A stretch of 64,000 bases of DNA from Fodinibacter sp038258215. Its GTDB lineage: Bacteria > Actinomycetota > Actinomycetes > Actinomycetales > Dermatophilaceae. The stretch lies in contig JBBSQC010000016.1 in assembly GCA_038258215.1 (NCBI GenBank), positions 11,844-75,843 on the forward strand, read 5' to 3'. The notes beneath the pieces were generated by a model. That model saw nothing but the letters and a program-made list of their open reading frames with translations. It had not been told where the DNA came from and searched no databases. The position numbers were made by a program, and so were the translations under genes. Positions 16,766 through 24,796 of the stretch are shown piece after piece; within the stretch, counting starts at the first letter, position 1, and every line of letters starts with the position of its first letter.

Positions 16766-17614
16766 ATGGGAGGCGTGAGTCAGCCCGGCGACGACTGGAC
16801 CCTCGTCGTCCCCGTCAGGGGCGGGCCGCTGTCCAAGAGCCGGCTGCAAGTGCCGCGCGAGACCCGCACGGCGCTCGCCGAGGCCTTCGCCCGCGACACC
16901 GTCGCCGCCCTCTCCGCCGGGGCCCCGATGGCGGAGGTGCTCGTCGCGACCGGCGACCCGGAAGTCGAACGGTGGGTCCTCCAGGCCGGACACCGCACGG
17001 TCGAGGATGCCGGGCGCGGGCTGGATGCCGCAGTCGCCGCGGGAGCAGCCGCCGCCCGGACTGGCAGGGTCGCGGTGGTGCTCGCCGACCACCCGGCCCT
17101 GCGCCCGGAGGAGGTGCGGATCGCCCTGCGCGCGGCGGACGGGCTGGCCCTGACGGTCGTCGCGGACGCCGACCACGACGGGACGGCGTTGCTGACCCTT
17201 CCTGCCGGCGCCGGGGCGCAGACGGCATTCGGGGCGGGCAGCGCCGCGGCTCACGAGCGGCTCGGGCACCAGCGCCTCGAGCTGGACCTTCCGGGGCTGC
17301 TTCGTGACGTCGACGATGCCGCGTCCCTGGCGACCGCCCTGCGGTTGGGCGTGGGGGCCCACACCACGAGGGCCCTCACGCGCGCTACCCTGCCGGGCAT
17401 GCAGGCGACGATCCACACGATGGCCGAGGACGGGTCTGGCTCGGCGCTCCTCGACGACGGCCTGCGGGTCTCGTTGCCCCCGGACTCGGCGGTCTCCAGC
17501 GGGCTGCGACACCTGCGGGTGGGCCAGCGGGTCAGCATCGAGCTGGACGAGGGCGGGGAGCGCGCCGTGCGCGTCTGGGTCGTCGGGATCGGTCCCGGCG
17601 AGTCGATCGCCTGA
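16766..17614 (+). CDS. cofC: 2-phospho-L-lactate guanylyltransferase (CofC) with C-terminal extra domain
   Basis: 282 residues from ATG at 16766; a GTG at 16775 is an equal candidate. The first 200 residues are CofC-like: WTLVVPVRGGPLSKSRLQVP, VLVATGDPEV, VVADADHDGTALLTLPAG, AFGAGSAAAHERLG. CofC activates 2-phospholactate (or phosphoenolpyruvate) with GTP for coenzyme F420. The last 70 residues, from MQATIHTMAEDGSGSALLDD, form a small OB/cold-shock-like beta domain that in relatives I recall as a separate ORF. TACCCT sits 7 bases before that internal ATG (17399), so it may also be made separately. Divergent from plsC, the usual context. Confidence 0.85.
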   Translation: MGGVSQPGDDWTLVVPVRGGPLSKSRLQVPRETRTALAEAFARDTVAALSAGAPMAEVLVATGDPEVERWVLQAGHRTVEDAGRGLDAAVAAGAAAARTGRVAVVLADHPALRPEEVRIALRAADGLALTVVADADHDGTALLTLPAGAGAQTAFGAGSAAAHERLGHQRLELDLPGLLRDVDDAASLATALRLGVGAHTTRALTRATLPGMQATIHTMAEDGSGSALLDDGLRVSLPPDSAVSSGLRHLRVGQRVSIELDEGGERAVRVWVVGIGPGESIA

Positions 17615-17688
17615 CCGCTGATGGCCTGACCACGGGTCGCCCGACCGCAGGTCCCCCGACGCGCGTCGGGCCGCGCACCGGGCGGGGC

Positions 17689-19005
17689 TCAGTCCAGCTT
17701 GTAGACCGCGCCGACGGCGTCGAGCTTCTCCGAGAACCGCTCGTAGCCACGGTGGATGAGGTCGATGCCGTGCACCGTGGAGCGGCCCTCCGCGGCCAGC
17801 GCGGCGATGAGGTAGCTGAAGCCTCCGCGCAGGTCGGGCACGGTGATCTCGGCCGGCCGCAGCGGGCTCGGACCCGAGATGACGGCCGAGTGCCGGTAGT
17901 TCGCCCGACCGAACCGGCACGGTGAGCCACCGAGGCACTCGCGGTAGGTCTGGATCCGGGCGCCCATGTCGCGCAGGGCATCGGTGAAACCCAGCCGGTT
18001 CTCGTAGACCGTCTCGTGGATGATCGAGAGTCCCTCGGTCTGGGTGAGCGCCACCACGAGGGGCTGCTGCCAGTCGGTCATGAAGCCGGGGTGCACGTCG
18101 GTCTCGAGGGCGATGGAGCGCAGCGGCCCACCCGGGTGCCAGAACCGGATGCCGCCGTCGTCCACCTCGAAGGCCCCGCCGATCCGTCGGAAGATGTTGA
18201 GGAAGGTCATCATCGGGAGCTGCTGGGCACCCTTGACGTAGATGTCGCCCCGGGTGGCGAGCGCGGCGCAGGCCCAGGACCCCGCCTCGATCCGGTCGGG
18301 GACTGCGAGGTGGTCGAAACCGCCGAGCCGGTCCACCCCCTCGATCCGGATGACCCGGTCGGTCTGCACGGAGATGATCGAGCCCATCTTCTGGAGCACC
18401 GCGATGAGGTCCATGATCTCGGGCTCGATGGCAGCCCCGCGCAGGGTCGTCGTGCCCACGGCGCGCACCGCGGTGAGGAGGACCTGCTCGGTGGCCCCGA
18501 CGCTGGGATAGGGCAGGTCGATGTCGGCCGCCCTCAGGCGCCGATCCGCGGTGAGGCGCAGCCCGTCGCGACGACGCTCCACCCGGGCACCGAACTGCTC
18601 GAGGACCTTGAGGTGGAAGTCGATCGGACGCTCGCCGATGACGCACCCACCGGGGTCGGGGATGAACGCCTCCCCGAGCCGATGCAGCAACGGCCCGCAG
18701 AGCAGCACGGGCACCCTCGACGTGCCCGCGTGGGTGTCGACCTCGGCGACCCGGGCCTGCTCGACCCTGCTGGGGTCGAGCACCAGCTCGCCGTCGCGGT
18801 CCGTCGAGTCGATGTGCACGCCGTGCAGCTCCAGGAGGCCGCTCACGACCCGGACGTCGGAGAGCTCCGGCACGCCACGCAGGCGGCAGGGATCCTCGGC
18901 GAGCACCACGGCGACCATCGCCTTGGAGACGAGGTTCTTGGCCCCCCGGACCTCGATGTCGCCGACGAGCGGCGCGCCGCCGTCGACGATCAACGTGGAG
19001 GTCAT
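17689..19005 (-). CDS. murA: UDP-N-acetylglucosamine 1-carboxyvinyltransferase
   Basis: 438 residues from ATG at 19005; a TTG four codons upstream is less likely. The substrate lysine is in GAKNLVSKAM and the fosfomycin-target cysteine is Cys121 in GGCVIGERPID. LRGGFSYLIAALAAEG near the end matches the family. It transfers enolpyruvate to UDP-GlcNAc, the first committed step of peptidoglycan synthesis. With Cys present the enzyme should be of the fosfomycin-sensitive type (mycobacteria carry Asp). The hup gene lies upstream on the same strand, with a hairpin between. Confidence 0.95.
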   Translation of the reverse strand: MTSTLIVDGGAPLVGDIEVRGAKNLVSKAMVAVVLAEDPCRLRGVPELSDVRVVSGLLELHGVHIDSTDRDGELVLDPSRVEQARVAEVDTHAGTSRVPVLLCGPLLHRLGEAFIPDPGGCVIGERPIDFHLKVLEQFGARVERRRDGLRLTADRRLRAADIDLPYPSVGATEQVLLTAVRAVGTTTLRGAAIEPEIMDLIAVLQKMGSIISVQTDRVIRIEGVDRLGGFDHLAVPDRIEAGSWACAALATRGDIYVKGAQQLPMMTFLNIFRRIGGAFEVDDGGIRFWHPGGPLRSIALETDVHPGFMTDWQQPLVVALTQTEGLSIIHETVYENRLGFTDALRDMGARIQTYRECLGGSPCRFGRANYRHSAVISGPSPLRPAEITVPDLRGGFSYLIAALAAEGRSTVHGIDLIHRGYERFSEKLDAVGAVYKLD

Positions 19006-19027
19006 GGGGTCACCCAAACACAGAGGC

Positions 19028-19063
19028 CCCGTGGTGGCGGCGCGTGACGCGCCACCCCACGGG
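19028..19063 (-). terminator. GC-rich hairpin after hup
   Basis: The stretch starting CCCGTGGTGGCG and ending CGCCACCCCACGGG folds into a near-perfect stem of about 16 bases with a very short loop. It sits 18 bases after the hup stop codon and before murA. There is no U tract. It would end or reduce hup transcription before murA. Confidence 0.65.
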
Positions 19064-19080
19064 ACCGAATCCGTCGGTGC

Positions 19081-19761
19081 TCAGCGACCCGCCGACTTCT
19101 TGGCCGTGGCCTTCTTGGCGGGCGCCTTCTTCGCAGGAGTCTTCTTGGCAGGAGCCTTCTTGGCCGGCGCCACCTTCGTCGCCACCTTCTTGGCGGGCAC
19201 CTTCTTGGCCGGCGCCTTCTTCGCCGGCGCAGCCTTGGTCGCCAGCTTCTTGGCCGGCGCCTTCTTCGCCGGCGCAGCCTTGGTCGCCACCTTCTTCGCG
19301 GGCACCTTCTTCGCCGGCGCAGCCTTGGTCGCCACCTTCTTCGCGGGCACCTTCTTGGCCGGCGCTGCCTTGCTCGCCGCCTTCTTGGCCGAGGCCTTCT
19401 TGGCGGAGGTCGCGGCGGGTGCGGCGGCCTTCGTGGCGGTCCCGGCAGCAGCCCGGCCCGTCGCGGGAGCGGCCTTGGGCAGCGTGCTCGGCTTCTTCAC
19501 GTAGGACTTGAACGAGGTGCCCGCCCGGAAGCGCGGCGCCTTGGACTTGGGGATGCGCACCGAGGTCCCGGTGCGGGGGTTGCGCCCCGTCCGGGCCGCA
19601 CGCTCCACGCGGTCGAACGTGCCGAACCCCGTGATGGCGACCTTGCCGCCGCGAACCGTCTCGCGCACGATCGTGTCGAGCACGGCCTCGAGCGCGTCGT
19701 TAGCCGCCTTCTTGCTGCCGAGCCGCTTCTCCAGCTCCTTGATGAGATCTGCCTTGTTCAC
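19081..19761 (-). CDS. hup: histone-like protein HU with long Lys/Ala/Pro tail
   Basis: 226 residues from GTG at 19761, where (M)NKADLIKELEKRLGSKKAA begins as in other HU proteins and GGAG lies 9 bases upstream; the ATG at 19776 would add five residues. Residues 1-90 are the HU fold (GFGTFDRVERAARTGRNPRT). From about 95 a Lys-rich tail repeats APAKKxPAKKVATK-type units, like the H1-like tails of actinobacterial HU. It binds and compacts DNA non-specifically; the tail adds affinity and is a target for acetylation in relatives. The tail repeats are internally homologous at DNA level. Confidence 0.95.
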   Translation of the reverse strand: MNKADLIKELEKRLGSKKAANDALEAVLDTIVRETVRGGKVAITGFGTFDRVERAARTGRNPRTGTSVRIPKSKAPRFRAGTSFKSYVKKPSTLPKAAPATGRAAAGTATKAAAPAATSAKKASAKKAASKAAPAKKVPAKKVATKAAPAKKVPAKKVATKAAPAKKAPAKKLATKAAPAKKAPAKKVPAKKVATKVAPAKKAPAKKTPAKKAPAKKATAKKSAGR

Positions 19762-20041
19762 AGTCGACCACTCCATCGGGACGGCGCCGGGTCGGACTCC
19801 CCGGCGAGTGTTCTCGTGACCGGCGGGTGCCGGGCCTCATGGCGACGGTATGCCCGGGACAGGAGCGAGTCCACAACGCTCACGGCGTGTTTTGCCATGC
19901 CGCACAACGGATTCGACCGATCGGCCTCACACATCCAGACCCACGCGTCACACCCGTCACACGGATGGATCGCGACCCCGGACCGTGACCATCCCGCGAA
20001 GGCGATCAAAACCGTTGCAGGGCAACGGCATCCGACCCAGA

Positions 20042-20632
20042 TCAGTGAACGAGAGCCGGCTTCCAGGAGGGGCGACCACCCTCGAATGCCGTGATGTCAC
20101 CTTCGTTGCGCAGAGTGAGGCTGATGTCGTCGAGACCCTCGAGCAGCCGCCAGCGCGTGTACTCGTCGACCTCGAACGCCGCGACGATGTCGCCGGCGGT
20201 CACGGTGCGCGAGACGAGGTCCACGGTGATGGACGTGCCTGGTTCGTTCTCGAGAAGCTTCCAGAGCAGCTCGACGTCGTCCTGCGAGCACTGAGCGGTG
20301 AGCAGGCCCGCCTTGCCGCTGTTGCCGCGGAAGATGTCCGCGAACCGCGAGGAGATCACGACCCGGAAGCCGTAGTTCATCAGGGCCCAGACGGCGTGCT
20401 CACGAGAGGACCCGGTGCCGAAGTCGGGGCCGGCGACCAGCACCGAGCCGCTCGAGAAGTCGGGGTTGTTCAGGACGAACGTCTCATCCGCACGCCAGGC
20501 CGCGAACAGGCCGTCCTCGAAGCCGGTGCGCGTGACCCGCTTGAGGTACACCGCCGGGATGATCTGGTCGGTGTCCACGTTGCTGCGGCGCAGTGGCACA
20601 CCGGTGCCCGTATGGGTCGTGAAGGCGTCCAT
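20042..20632 (-). CDS. leuD: 3-isopropylmalate dehydratase small subunit
   Basis: 196 residues. Motifs: RRSNVDTDQIIPAVYLKRV, FGTGSSREHAVWAL and SRFADIFRGNSGKAGLL. With LeuC it isomerises 2-isopropylmalate to 3-isopropylmalate in leucine synthesis. The ATG overlaps the leuC stop by one base (TGATG), so both subunits are coupled. No strong terminator is visible before hup, 280 bases downstream. Confidence 0.96.
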   Translation of the reverse strand: MDAFTTHTGTGVPLRRSNVDTDQIIPAVYLKRVTRTGFEDGLFAAWRADETFVLNNPDFSSGSVLVAGPDFGTGSSREHAVWALMNYGFRVVISSRFADIFRGNSGKAGLLTAQCSQDDVELLWKLLENEPGTSITVDLVSRTVTAGDIVAAFEVDEYTRWRLLEGLDDISLTLRNEGDITAFEGGRPSWKPALVH

Positions 20633-22047
20633 CAGATGTCCCCCTTCATCGCGGGCTCGAGATCGGCAGGGCTGGAGAGCGTGCCGCGGATGGCGGTCGC
20701 GGCCGCCACGAGGGGGCTGACGAGGTGGGTACGCCCACCCTTGCCCTGGCGACCCTCGAAGTTGCGGTTGGAGGTGGAGGCGCTGCGCTCACCGGGGGCG
20801 AGCTGGTCGGGGTTCATCCCCAGGCACATGGAGCACCCGGGGAGCCGCCACTCGGCTCCGGCCGCGGTGAACACCTCGTGGAGGCCCTCGCTCTCGGCCT
20901 GGAGGCGCACCCGGGCGGAACCGGGCACGACGAGCATGCGCACCCCGTCGGCGACCGAGCGACCACGGACGACGTCGGCCGCGGCTCGCAGGTCCTCGAT
21001 CCGTCCGTTGGTGCACGAACCGACGAAGACCGTGTCCACCGCGATCTCCCGCAGTGGTGTTCCCGCAGCCAGGCCCATGTACTCCAGGGCCCGGCGCGCG
21101 GCGATCTTGTCGTGGTCGTCGGGCATGCGGTCCGGGTCGGGGACGGCCTCGCCGAGCGGTGACCCCTGCCCGGGGTTGGTGCCCCAGGTGACGAAGGGCG
21201 TGAGGGTCGACGCGTCCAGCGCCACCTCGGTGTCGAACTCGGCATCCTCGTCGCTGCGCAGCTCGCCCCACGCGGCGACGGCGGCGTCCCAGTCGGCGCC
21301 CTGGGGTGCGTGGTCGCGCCCCTCGAGGTAGGCGAAGGTCGTCTTGTCCGGAGCGATCATCCCGGCGCGCGCACCCGCCTCGATGGACATGTTGCACACC
21401 GTCATCCGTGACTCCATGGACAGCGCCCGGATGGCGCTCCCCCGGAACTCGATGACGTGGCCCTGCCCGCCGCCGGTGCCGATCTTCGCGATCACGGCGA
21501 GCACGATGTCCTTGGCCGTCACGCCCTCGGAGAGCACGCCCTCGACGGTGACGGCCATCGTGCGGAAGGGCTTGAGGGGCAGGGTCTGGGTGGCCAGCAC
21601 GTGCTCGACCTCGGAGGTGCCGATGCCGAAGGCCAGGGCACCGAACGCTCCGTGCGTCGAGGTGTGGCTGTCGCCGCAGACGATGGTCATGCCGGGCTGG
21701 CTGAGACCGAGCTGCGGACCGACGACGTGGACGATGCCCTGCTCGGCGTCACCCATCGGGTAGAGCCGGATCCCGAACTCCTCGCAGTTGCGACGGAGCG
21801 TCTCGACCTGGGTGCGGCTCACCGGGTCGGTGATCGGGCCGGGGGTGGTCGGCACGTTGTGGTCCTCGGTCGCGAGGCTGAGGTCGGTGCGGCGGACCCC
21901 CCTCCCGGACAGTCGCAGCCCGTCGAAGGCCTGCGGGCTGGTCACCTCGTGCAGCAGGTGGAGGTCGATGTAGAGGAGGTCGGGCTCCCCCTCGTGCCGA
22001 CGCACGACGTGGGTCTCCCACACCTTCTCGGCCAGGGTCGTGGCCAT
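20632..22047 (-). CDS. leuC: 3-isopropylmalate dehydratase large subunit
   Basis: 471 residues from the ATG at 22047, which gives the usual N-terminus MATTLAEKVWETHVVRRHEG. The Fe-S ligands are Cys in VFVGSCTNGRIEDL and the pair in LPGCSMCLGMNPD. GDSHTSTHGAFGALAFGIG is the substrate loop. It needs a [4Fe-4S] cluster. The leader between this ATG and the divergent IclR gene has a palindrome and a 22-codon upstream ORF that ends two bases before the start. Confidence 0.96.
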   Translation of the reverse strand: MATTLAEKVWETHVVRRHEGEPDLLYIDLHLLHEVTSPQAFDGLRLSGRGVRRTDLSLATEDHNVPTTPGPITDPVSRTQVETLRRNCEEFGIRLYPMGDAEQGIVHVVGPQLGLSQPGMTIVCGDSHTSTHGAFGALAFGIGTSEVEHVLATQTLPLKPFRTMAVTVEGVLSEGVTAKDIVLAVIAKIGTGGGQGHVIEFRGSAIRALSMESRMTVCNMSIEAGARAGMIAPDKTTFAYLEGRDHAPQGADWDAAVAAWGELRSDEDAEFDTEVALDASTLTPFVTWGTNPGQGSPLGEAVPDPDRMPDDHDKIAARRALEYMGLAAGTPLREIAVDTVFVGSCTNGRIEDLRAAADVVRGRSVADGVRMLVVPGSARVRLQAESEGLHEVFTAAGAEWRLPGCSMCLGMNPDQLAPGERSASTSNRNFEGRQGKGGRTHLVSPLVAAATAIRGTLSSPADLEPAMKGDI

Positions 22048-22049
22048 GT

Positions 22050-22118
22050 TCACCTCCACGCCGTCCGCGTGCGGCGGCGCTCCTCGTCGTGTGCGCGCGG
22101 CGCCCGGTGGTGCGCCAT
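22050..22118 (-). CDS. putative 22-codon upstream ORF in the leuC leader
   Basis: An ATG at 22118 follows CGGAGG with 6 bases spacing. The frame reads MAHHRAPRAH and then an Arg-rich end (8 Arg in 22), with TGA at 22050-22052, two bases before the leuC ATG. The stop overlaps the leuC ribosome site (GGAGGTGAAC). It contains no Leu, so it is not a leucine attenuator. Translational coupling, or sensing of Arg charge, is possible; it may equally be chance. Confidence 0.4.
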   Translation of the reverse strand: MAHHRAPRAHDEERRRTRTAWR

Positions 22119-22163
22119 CGCTTACCTCCGAGATTCGCACGGGGTCGACCCACCGGAGGATGC

Positions 22164-22180
22164 GTCTCAGGCAATGAGAC
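22164..22180. promoter_or_regulatory. palindromic operator between leuC and the IclR gene
   Basis: GTCTCA-GGCAA-TGAGAC is a perfect 6+6 inverted repeat. It lies in the divergent gap 15 bases before the IclR ATG. TAATAT at 22183-22188 looks like a -10 for the regulator, with its ATG 7 bases on (leaderless). In Streptomyces and Corynebacterium the orthologous NdgR/LtbR regulators bind such sites to control leuCD. That this palindrome is the binding site is inference. Confidence 0.6.
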
Positions 22181-22194
22181 GTTAATATCACGAC

Positions 22195-22938
22195 ATGGAC
22201 AACACCAGTGGGGTCGGAGTGCTGGACAAGGCGGCCATCGTCCTGTCCGCCCTCGAGGCCGGCCCGTCGACCCTTGCCCAGCTCGTGACCGCCACCGGCT
22301 TGGCGCGGCCGACGGCCCACCGCCTCGCGGTGGCGCTCGAGCACCACCGCCTGGTCACCCGCGACCTCCAAGGGCGGTTCGTCCTCGGGCCCCGGCTCGG
22401 CGAGCTGGCGGCCGCGGCCGGCGAGGACCGGTTGCTCGCCGCCGCCGGCCCGGTGCTCGGCGCACTGCGAGACCACACCAACGAGAGTGCCCAGCTCTTC
22501 CGGCGGCAGGGTGACTACCGCGTCTGCGTCTCGGCGGCGGAGCGCCCGATCGGCCTGCGCGACTCCATCCCCGTCGGTGCGACGCTCTCGATGCGCGCCG
22601 GCTCGGCGGCCCAGGTGCTCCTCGCCTGGGAGGAGCCGGACCGCCTCCACCGAGGGCTGCAGGGCGCGGCCTTCACGGCGACGGCCCTGTCCGGCGTGCG
22701 GCGACGGGGCTGGGCCCAGAGCGTGGGCGAGCGCGAGCCTGGGGTGGCGTCGGTGTCCGCTCCCGTGCGGTCACCCTCGGGCCGGGTCATCGCCGCGGTC
22801 TCGATCTCCGGCCCCATCGAGCGACTCTCGCGCCAGCCGGGTCGTCTGCATGCGGCCACCGTCATCGCCGGCGCCGGCAAGCTCACCGAGGTCCTGGCTC
22901 GCCACGCCGCCCACCAGGAGGACCAGAACAACGCGTGA
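22195..22938 (+). CDS. IclR family regulator (NdgR/LtbR-like)
   Basis: 247 residues. The N-terminal winged helix reads VLDKAAIVLSALEAGPSTLA, GLARPTAHRLAVALEHHRLV. The C-terminal IclR effector domain includes RQGDYRVCVSAAERPIGLRD and GSAAQVLLAW. Position and direction, divergent from leuCD, match NdgR of Streptomyces and LtbR of Corynebacterium, which regulate leucine and other amino-acid genes. The protein has the long linker and C-terminal end typical of that group. No ribosome site is seen, fitting a leaderless mRNA. Confidence 0.9.
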   Translation: MDNTSGVGVLDKAAIVLSALEAGPSTLAQLVTATGLARPTAHRLAVALEHHRLVTRDLQGRFVLGPRLGELAAAAGEDRLLAAAGPVLGALRDHTNESAQLFRRQGDYRVCVSAAERPIGLRDSIPVGATLSMRAGSAAQVLLAWEEPDRLHRGLQGAAFTATALSGVRRRGWAQSVGEREPGVASVSAPVRSPSGRVIAAVSISGPIERLSRQPGRLHAATVIAGAGKLTEVLARHAAHQEDQNNA

Positions 22939-23045
22939 GCGGGGCCCTTCCGCAACACGGAGTTCACACGGCGACGCGCCAGCGGCAACACCGCAGCGGG
23001 AGTCTTCGATGGCCACACCCGGTATGCCGCGTACGGAGGTCGCCC

Positions 23046-23381
23046 GTGTCCCTCACCACTGCCCAGCGCATCGCTCGCGACCGCACCAGGCTGCTCGGCT
23101 TCCCCAGGCCCGGCCGGCGCGCGATCGTCGTCGGAGGCGGTCCGCTCGCCGCACGGCGGGCCGCGGGCCTGGTCCGAGCCAGCACCCCCGTCGCGGTGTT
23201 CGCGCCGACGCTGTGCGACGACATCTTCGACCTCCTCGCCGAGCGACTCGTGACCTGGGAGAACCGGTGGCCCACGCTGCCCGACCTCGCGGACGCGTGG
23301 CTGGTGCACGCCGCGACGGGCGATGCCGAGATCGACACCCGGGTGTGCGCCTGGGCCACGTCCCTCCGCGCCGGCGCCTGA
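23046..23381 (+). CDS. truncated sirohaem-synthase-like (precorrin-2 dehydrogenase) protein
   Basis: 111 residues from GTG at 23046, with GGAGG 6 bases upstream. It starts with a Rossmann motif, AIVVGGGPLAARRAAGLVRA, and continues PVAVFAPTLCDD, WLVHAATGDAEIDTRVCAWA. This is the NAD-binding domain of CysG/Met8 enzymes that oxidise precorrin-2. The dimerisation and catalytic C-terminal parts are absent, so it is much shorter than the family (about 200 residues or more). It may be a stand-alone domain with another role or a relic. The stop lies 4 bases from the convergent DUF4188 stop. Confidence 0.65.
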   Translation: MSLTTAQRIARDRTRLLGFPRPGRRAIVVGGGPLAARRAAGLVRASTPVAVFAPTLCDDIFDLLAERLVTWENRWPTLPDLADAWLVHAATGDAEIDTRVCAWATSLRAGA

Positions 23382-23385
23382 ACCC

Positions 23386-23886
23386 TCAGGCGAGCCGCCC
23401 ACCCATCCGCTCACGAGCGACCTCGCCCCGCCGACCGACGGGCACGGTGCCCGCGATGCGCGCGAGTCCGAGGGCCCCGGGACCGCCATAGATGCTCTCG
23501 ACGCCGCCCGGCTCGACGGCGTAGGTCTCGTGCCAGATCGTCACGGCATCCGGGTCGGCCTGCGCGGCTCGGTAGAAGTCCAGCCAGGCGGGCCGGTGCG
23601 TCAGTCCAGCGGCATTGGCATAGGCGTAGATGTCCTCGGTGCTGCGCCACCACTGGATGACGGTGGGTCCGCTGAGCGAGAGCGTCGTGCGGCTCCCGAG
23701 GTAGCCGAGGTGTTCGGCCTCGCCGCGCCCGGCGGCCGCTCGGTTGGCCTCGAGCTCGGCGATCATCCGAGGCATGGCAGCCCCGGCACGCCGCACGATG
23801 CCGAGCTTCCACGGCTTGTGGATGCGCAGCCCGATGAGGAACAGGGCCAACGGCCCTTCGTAGGCGTGAGTGACACGCTCGACCAT
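23386..23886 (-). CDS. DUF4188 family protein
   Basis: 166 residues from ATG at 23886. The sequence ALFLIGLRIHKPWKLG, GYLGSRTTLSLSGPTVIQWW and IWHETYAVEPGG is characteristic of DUF4188, a ferredoxin-like alpha/beta family sometimes labelled monooxygenase-like. No enzyme activity has been shown. It is divergent from a MerR regulator with a shared dyad operator, so its expression is probably ligand-controlled by that protein. Confidence 0.85.
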   Translation of the reverse strand: MVERVTHAYEGPLALFLIGLRIHKPWKLGIVRRAGAAMPRMIAELEANRAAAGRGEAEHLGYLGSRTTLSLSGPTVIQWWRSTEDIYAYANAAGLTHRPAWLDFYRAAQADPDAVTIWHETYAVEPGGVESIYGGPGALGLARIAGTVPVGRRGEVARERMGGRLA

Positions 23887-23899
23887 GATGGTCCCCTTT

Positions 23900-23951
23900 G
23901 GATAGTATTGCTGTCCAGTTGCTGCTCCCATATTGGACAGCACCACTATCC
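23900..23951. promoter_or_regulatory. nested dyad operator between DUF4188 and merR genes
   Basis: Outer arms GGATAGT (23900-23906) and ACTATCC (23945-23951) and inner arms GCTGTCCA (23910-23917) and TGGACAGC (23934-23941) are exact complements. The whole forms a 52-base dyad centred on the divergent gap. MerR-type dimers bind such dyads between widely spaced promoter boxes. The region is more AT-rich than its surroundings, consistent with overlapping promoters. Confidence 0.7.
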
Positions 23952-23970
23952 GATGTCAAGGGGAGGCGCA

Positions 23971-24573
23971 GTGCGGATCTCGGAGCTCGCCGGCGCGACC
24001 GGCGTCCCGGTGCACACCCTGAAGTACTACCTGCGCGAGGGCCTTCTCATGCCGGGCCAGGCGCTGAGTCGCACCCGCGCCGACTACGGGGACGCGCACG
24101 TCGAGCGAGTCCGTCTGGTCCGCGCCCTGGTCGAGCACGGCGGGGTGGGGATCTCGGGCGTTCGGGCCATCCTCGAGGCCATCACGGCCCCCCCGCCCTC
24201 GCGTCACGACCTCCTCGGCATCGCTCACGGCGCGCTCCCCTCACCGGCGGGCGACGGCGCGGTGAGTGACGAGGTCGAGGCCCTCGTCGCCGAGCTCGAG
24301 TGGCCCGTCGGTCCGCACTGCCCGTCGATGAGCGCGCTGACCGCCGCCGTCGGGGCAGCCAGGGATGCCGGTGTGCACCTTGACCCCGAGACCCTGCGCG
24401 GCTACGCACGAGCCATGACCGAGGTCGCCGTGGTCGACGTCGGCGTCGCGACGTCGGCGGGCTCGCCGGCGGAGGCCATGCGCCAGGTCGTCGTCGGCAC
24501 GGTGATGGTCGATCCCGTGCTCGTCGCGCTGCGCCGGGTCGCCCAGGAAGCCGTCAGCGCTCGTCAGGGATGA
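23971..24573 (+). CDS. MerR family transcriptional regulator
   Basis: 200 residues from GTG at 23971, with GGGGAGG 4 bases upstream; an ATG at 23953 is an alternative. The HTH is VRISELAGATGVPVHTLKYY, then LREGLLMPGQALSRTRADYG. The C-terminal domain (about 80-200) is helical, longer than in metal-type MerR proteins and without Cys ligands, so it probably senses an organic ligand. Divergent from the DUF4188 gene, sharing its operator. Confidence 0.9.
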   Translation: MRISELAGATGVPVHTLKYYLREGLLMPGQALSRTRADYGDAHVERVRLVRALVEHGGVGISGVRAILEAITAPPPSRHDLLGIAHGALPSPAGDGAVSDEVEALVAELEWPVGPHCPSMSALTAAVGAARDAGVHLDPETLRGYARAMTEVAVVDVGVATSAGSPAEAMRQVVVGTVMVDPVLVALRRVAQEAVSARQG

Positions 24574-24585
24574 TGCGACACGACG

Positions 24586-24613
24586 AAGGCCCGGTCCTGG
24601 TGGACCGGGCCTT
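24586..24613. terminator. hairpin between merR and tRNA-Glu
   Basis: AAGGCCCGGTCC-TGGT-GGACCGGGCCTT is a perfect 12-base stem. It follows the merR stop and lies 9 bases past the 3' end of the convergent tRNA-Glu. It can terminate both transcripts, with AA/TT ends rather than a long U run. Confidence 0.85.
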
Positions 24614-24622
24614 CGAGCGATG

Positions 24623-24695
24623 TAGCCCCGACGGGATTCGAACCCGCGCTACCGCCTTGAGAGGGCGGCGTGCTAGGCCACTACACAACGGGGCC
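24623..24695 (-). tRNA. tRNA-Glu (CTC)
   Basis: 73 bases folding as a standard cloverleaf on the minus strand. Acceptor stem GGCCCCG pairs with CGGGGCT (one G-U). The anticodon stem CCGCC/GGCGG carries loop CTCTCAA, anticodon CTC. The T arm is GCGGG-TTCGAAT-CCCGT. CCA is not encoded. Lies beside tRNA-Gln and gltX, the enzyme that charges it. Confidence 0.95.
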
Positions 24696-24796
24696 GCGTT
24701 CATCTGCCATCACGTCTGACGTGGGCAGCGGAGCAGAACCTTACCGAAAGGTCGCGCTCTCCTCCGAATCGTCCCCGGCGCGAGGGCCAGGAACGA

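Noticed and set aside
19100..19500. Non-coding satellite DNA
   Set aside because: The repeats are in frame and encode the Lys/Ala/Pro tail of HU.
24623..24695. tRNA-Glu as a pseudogene because CCA is not encoded
   Set aside because: The cloverleaf is fully paired. Many actinobacterial tRNAs receive CCA post-transcriptionally.
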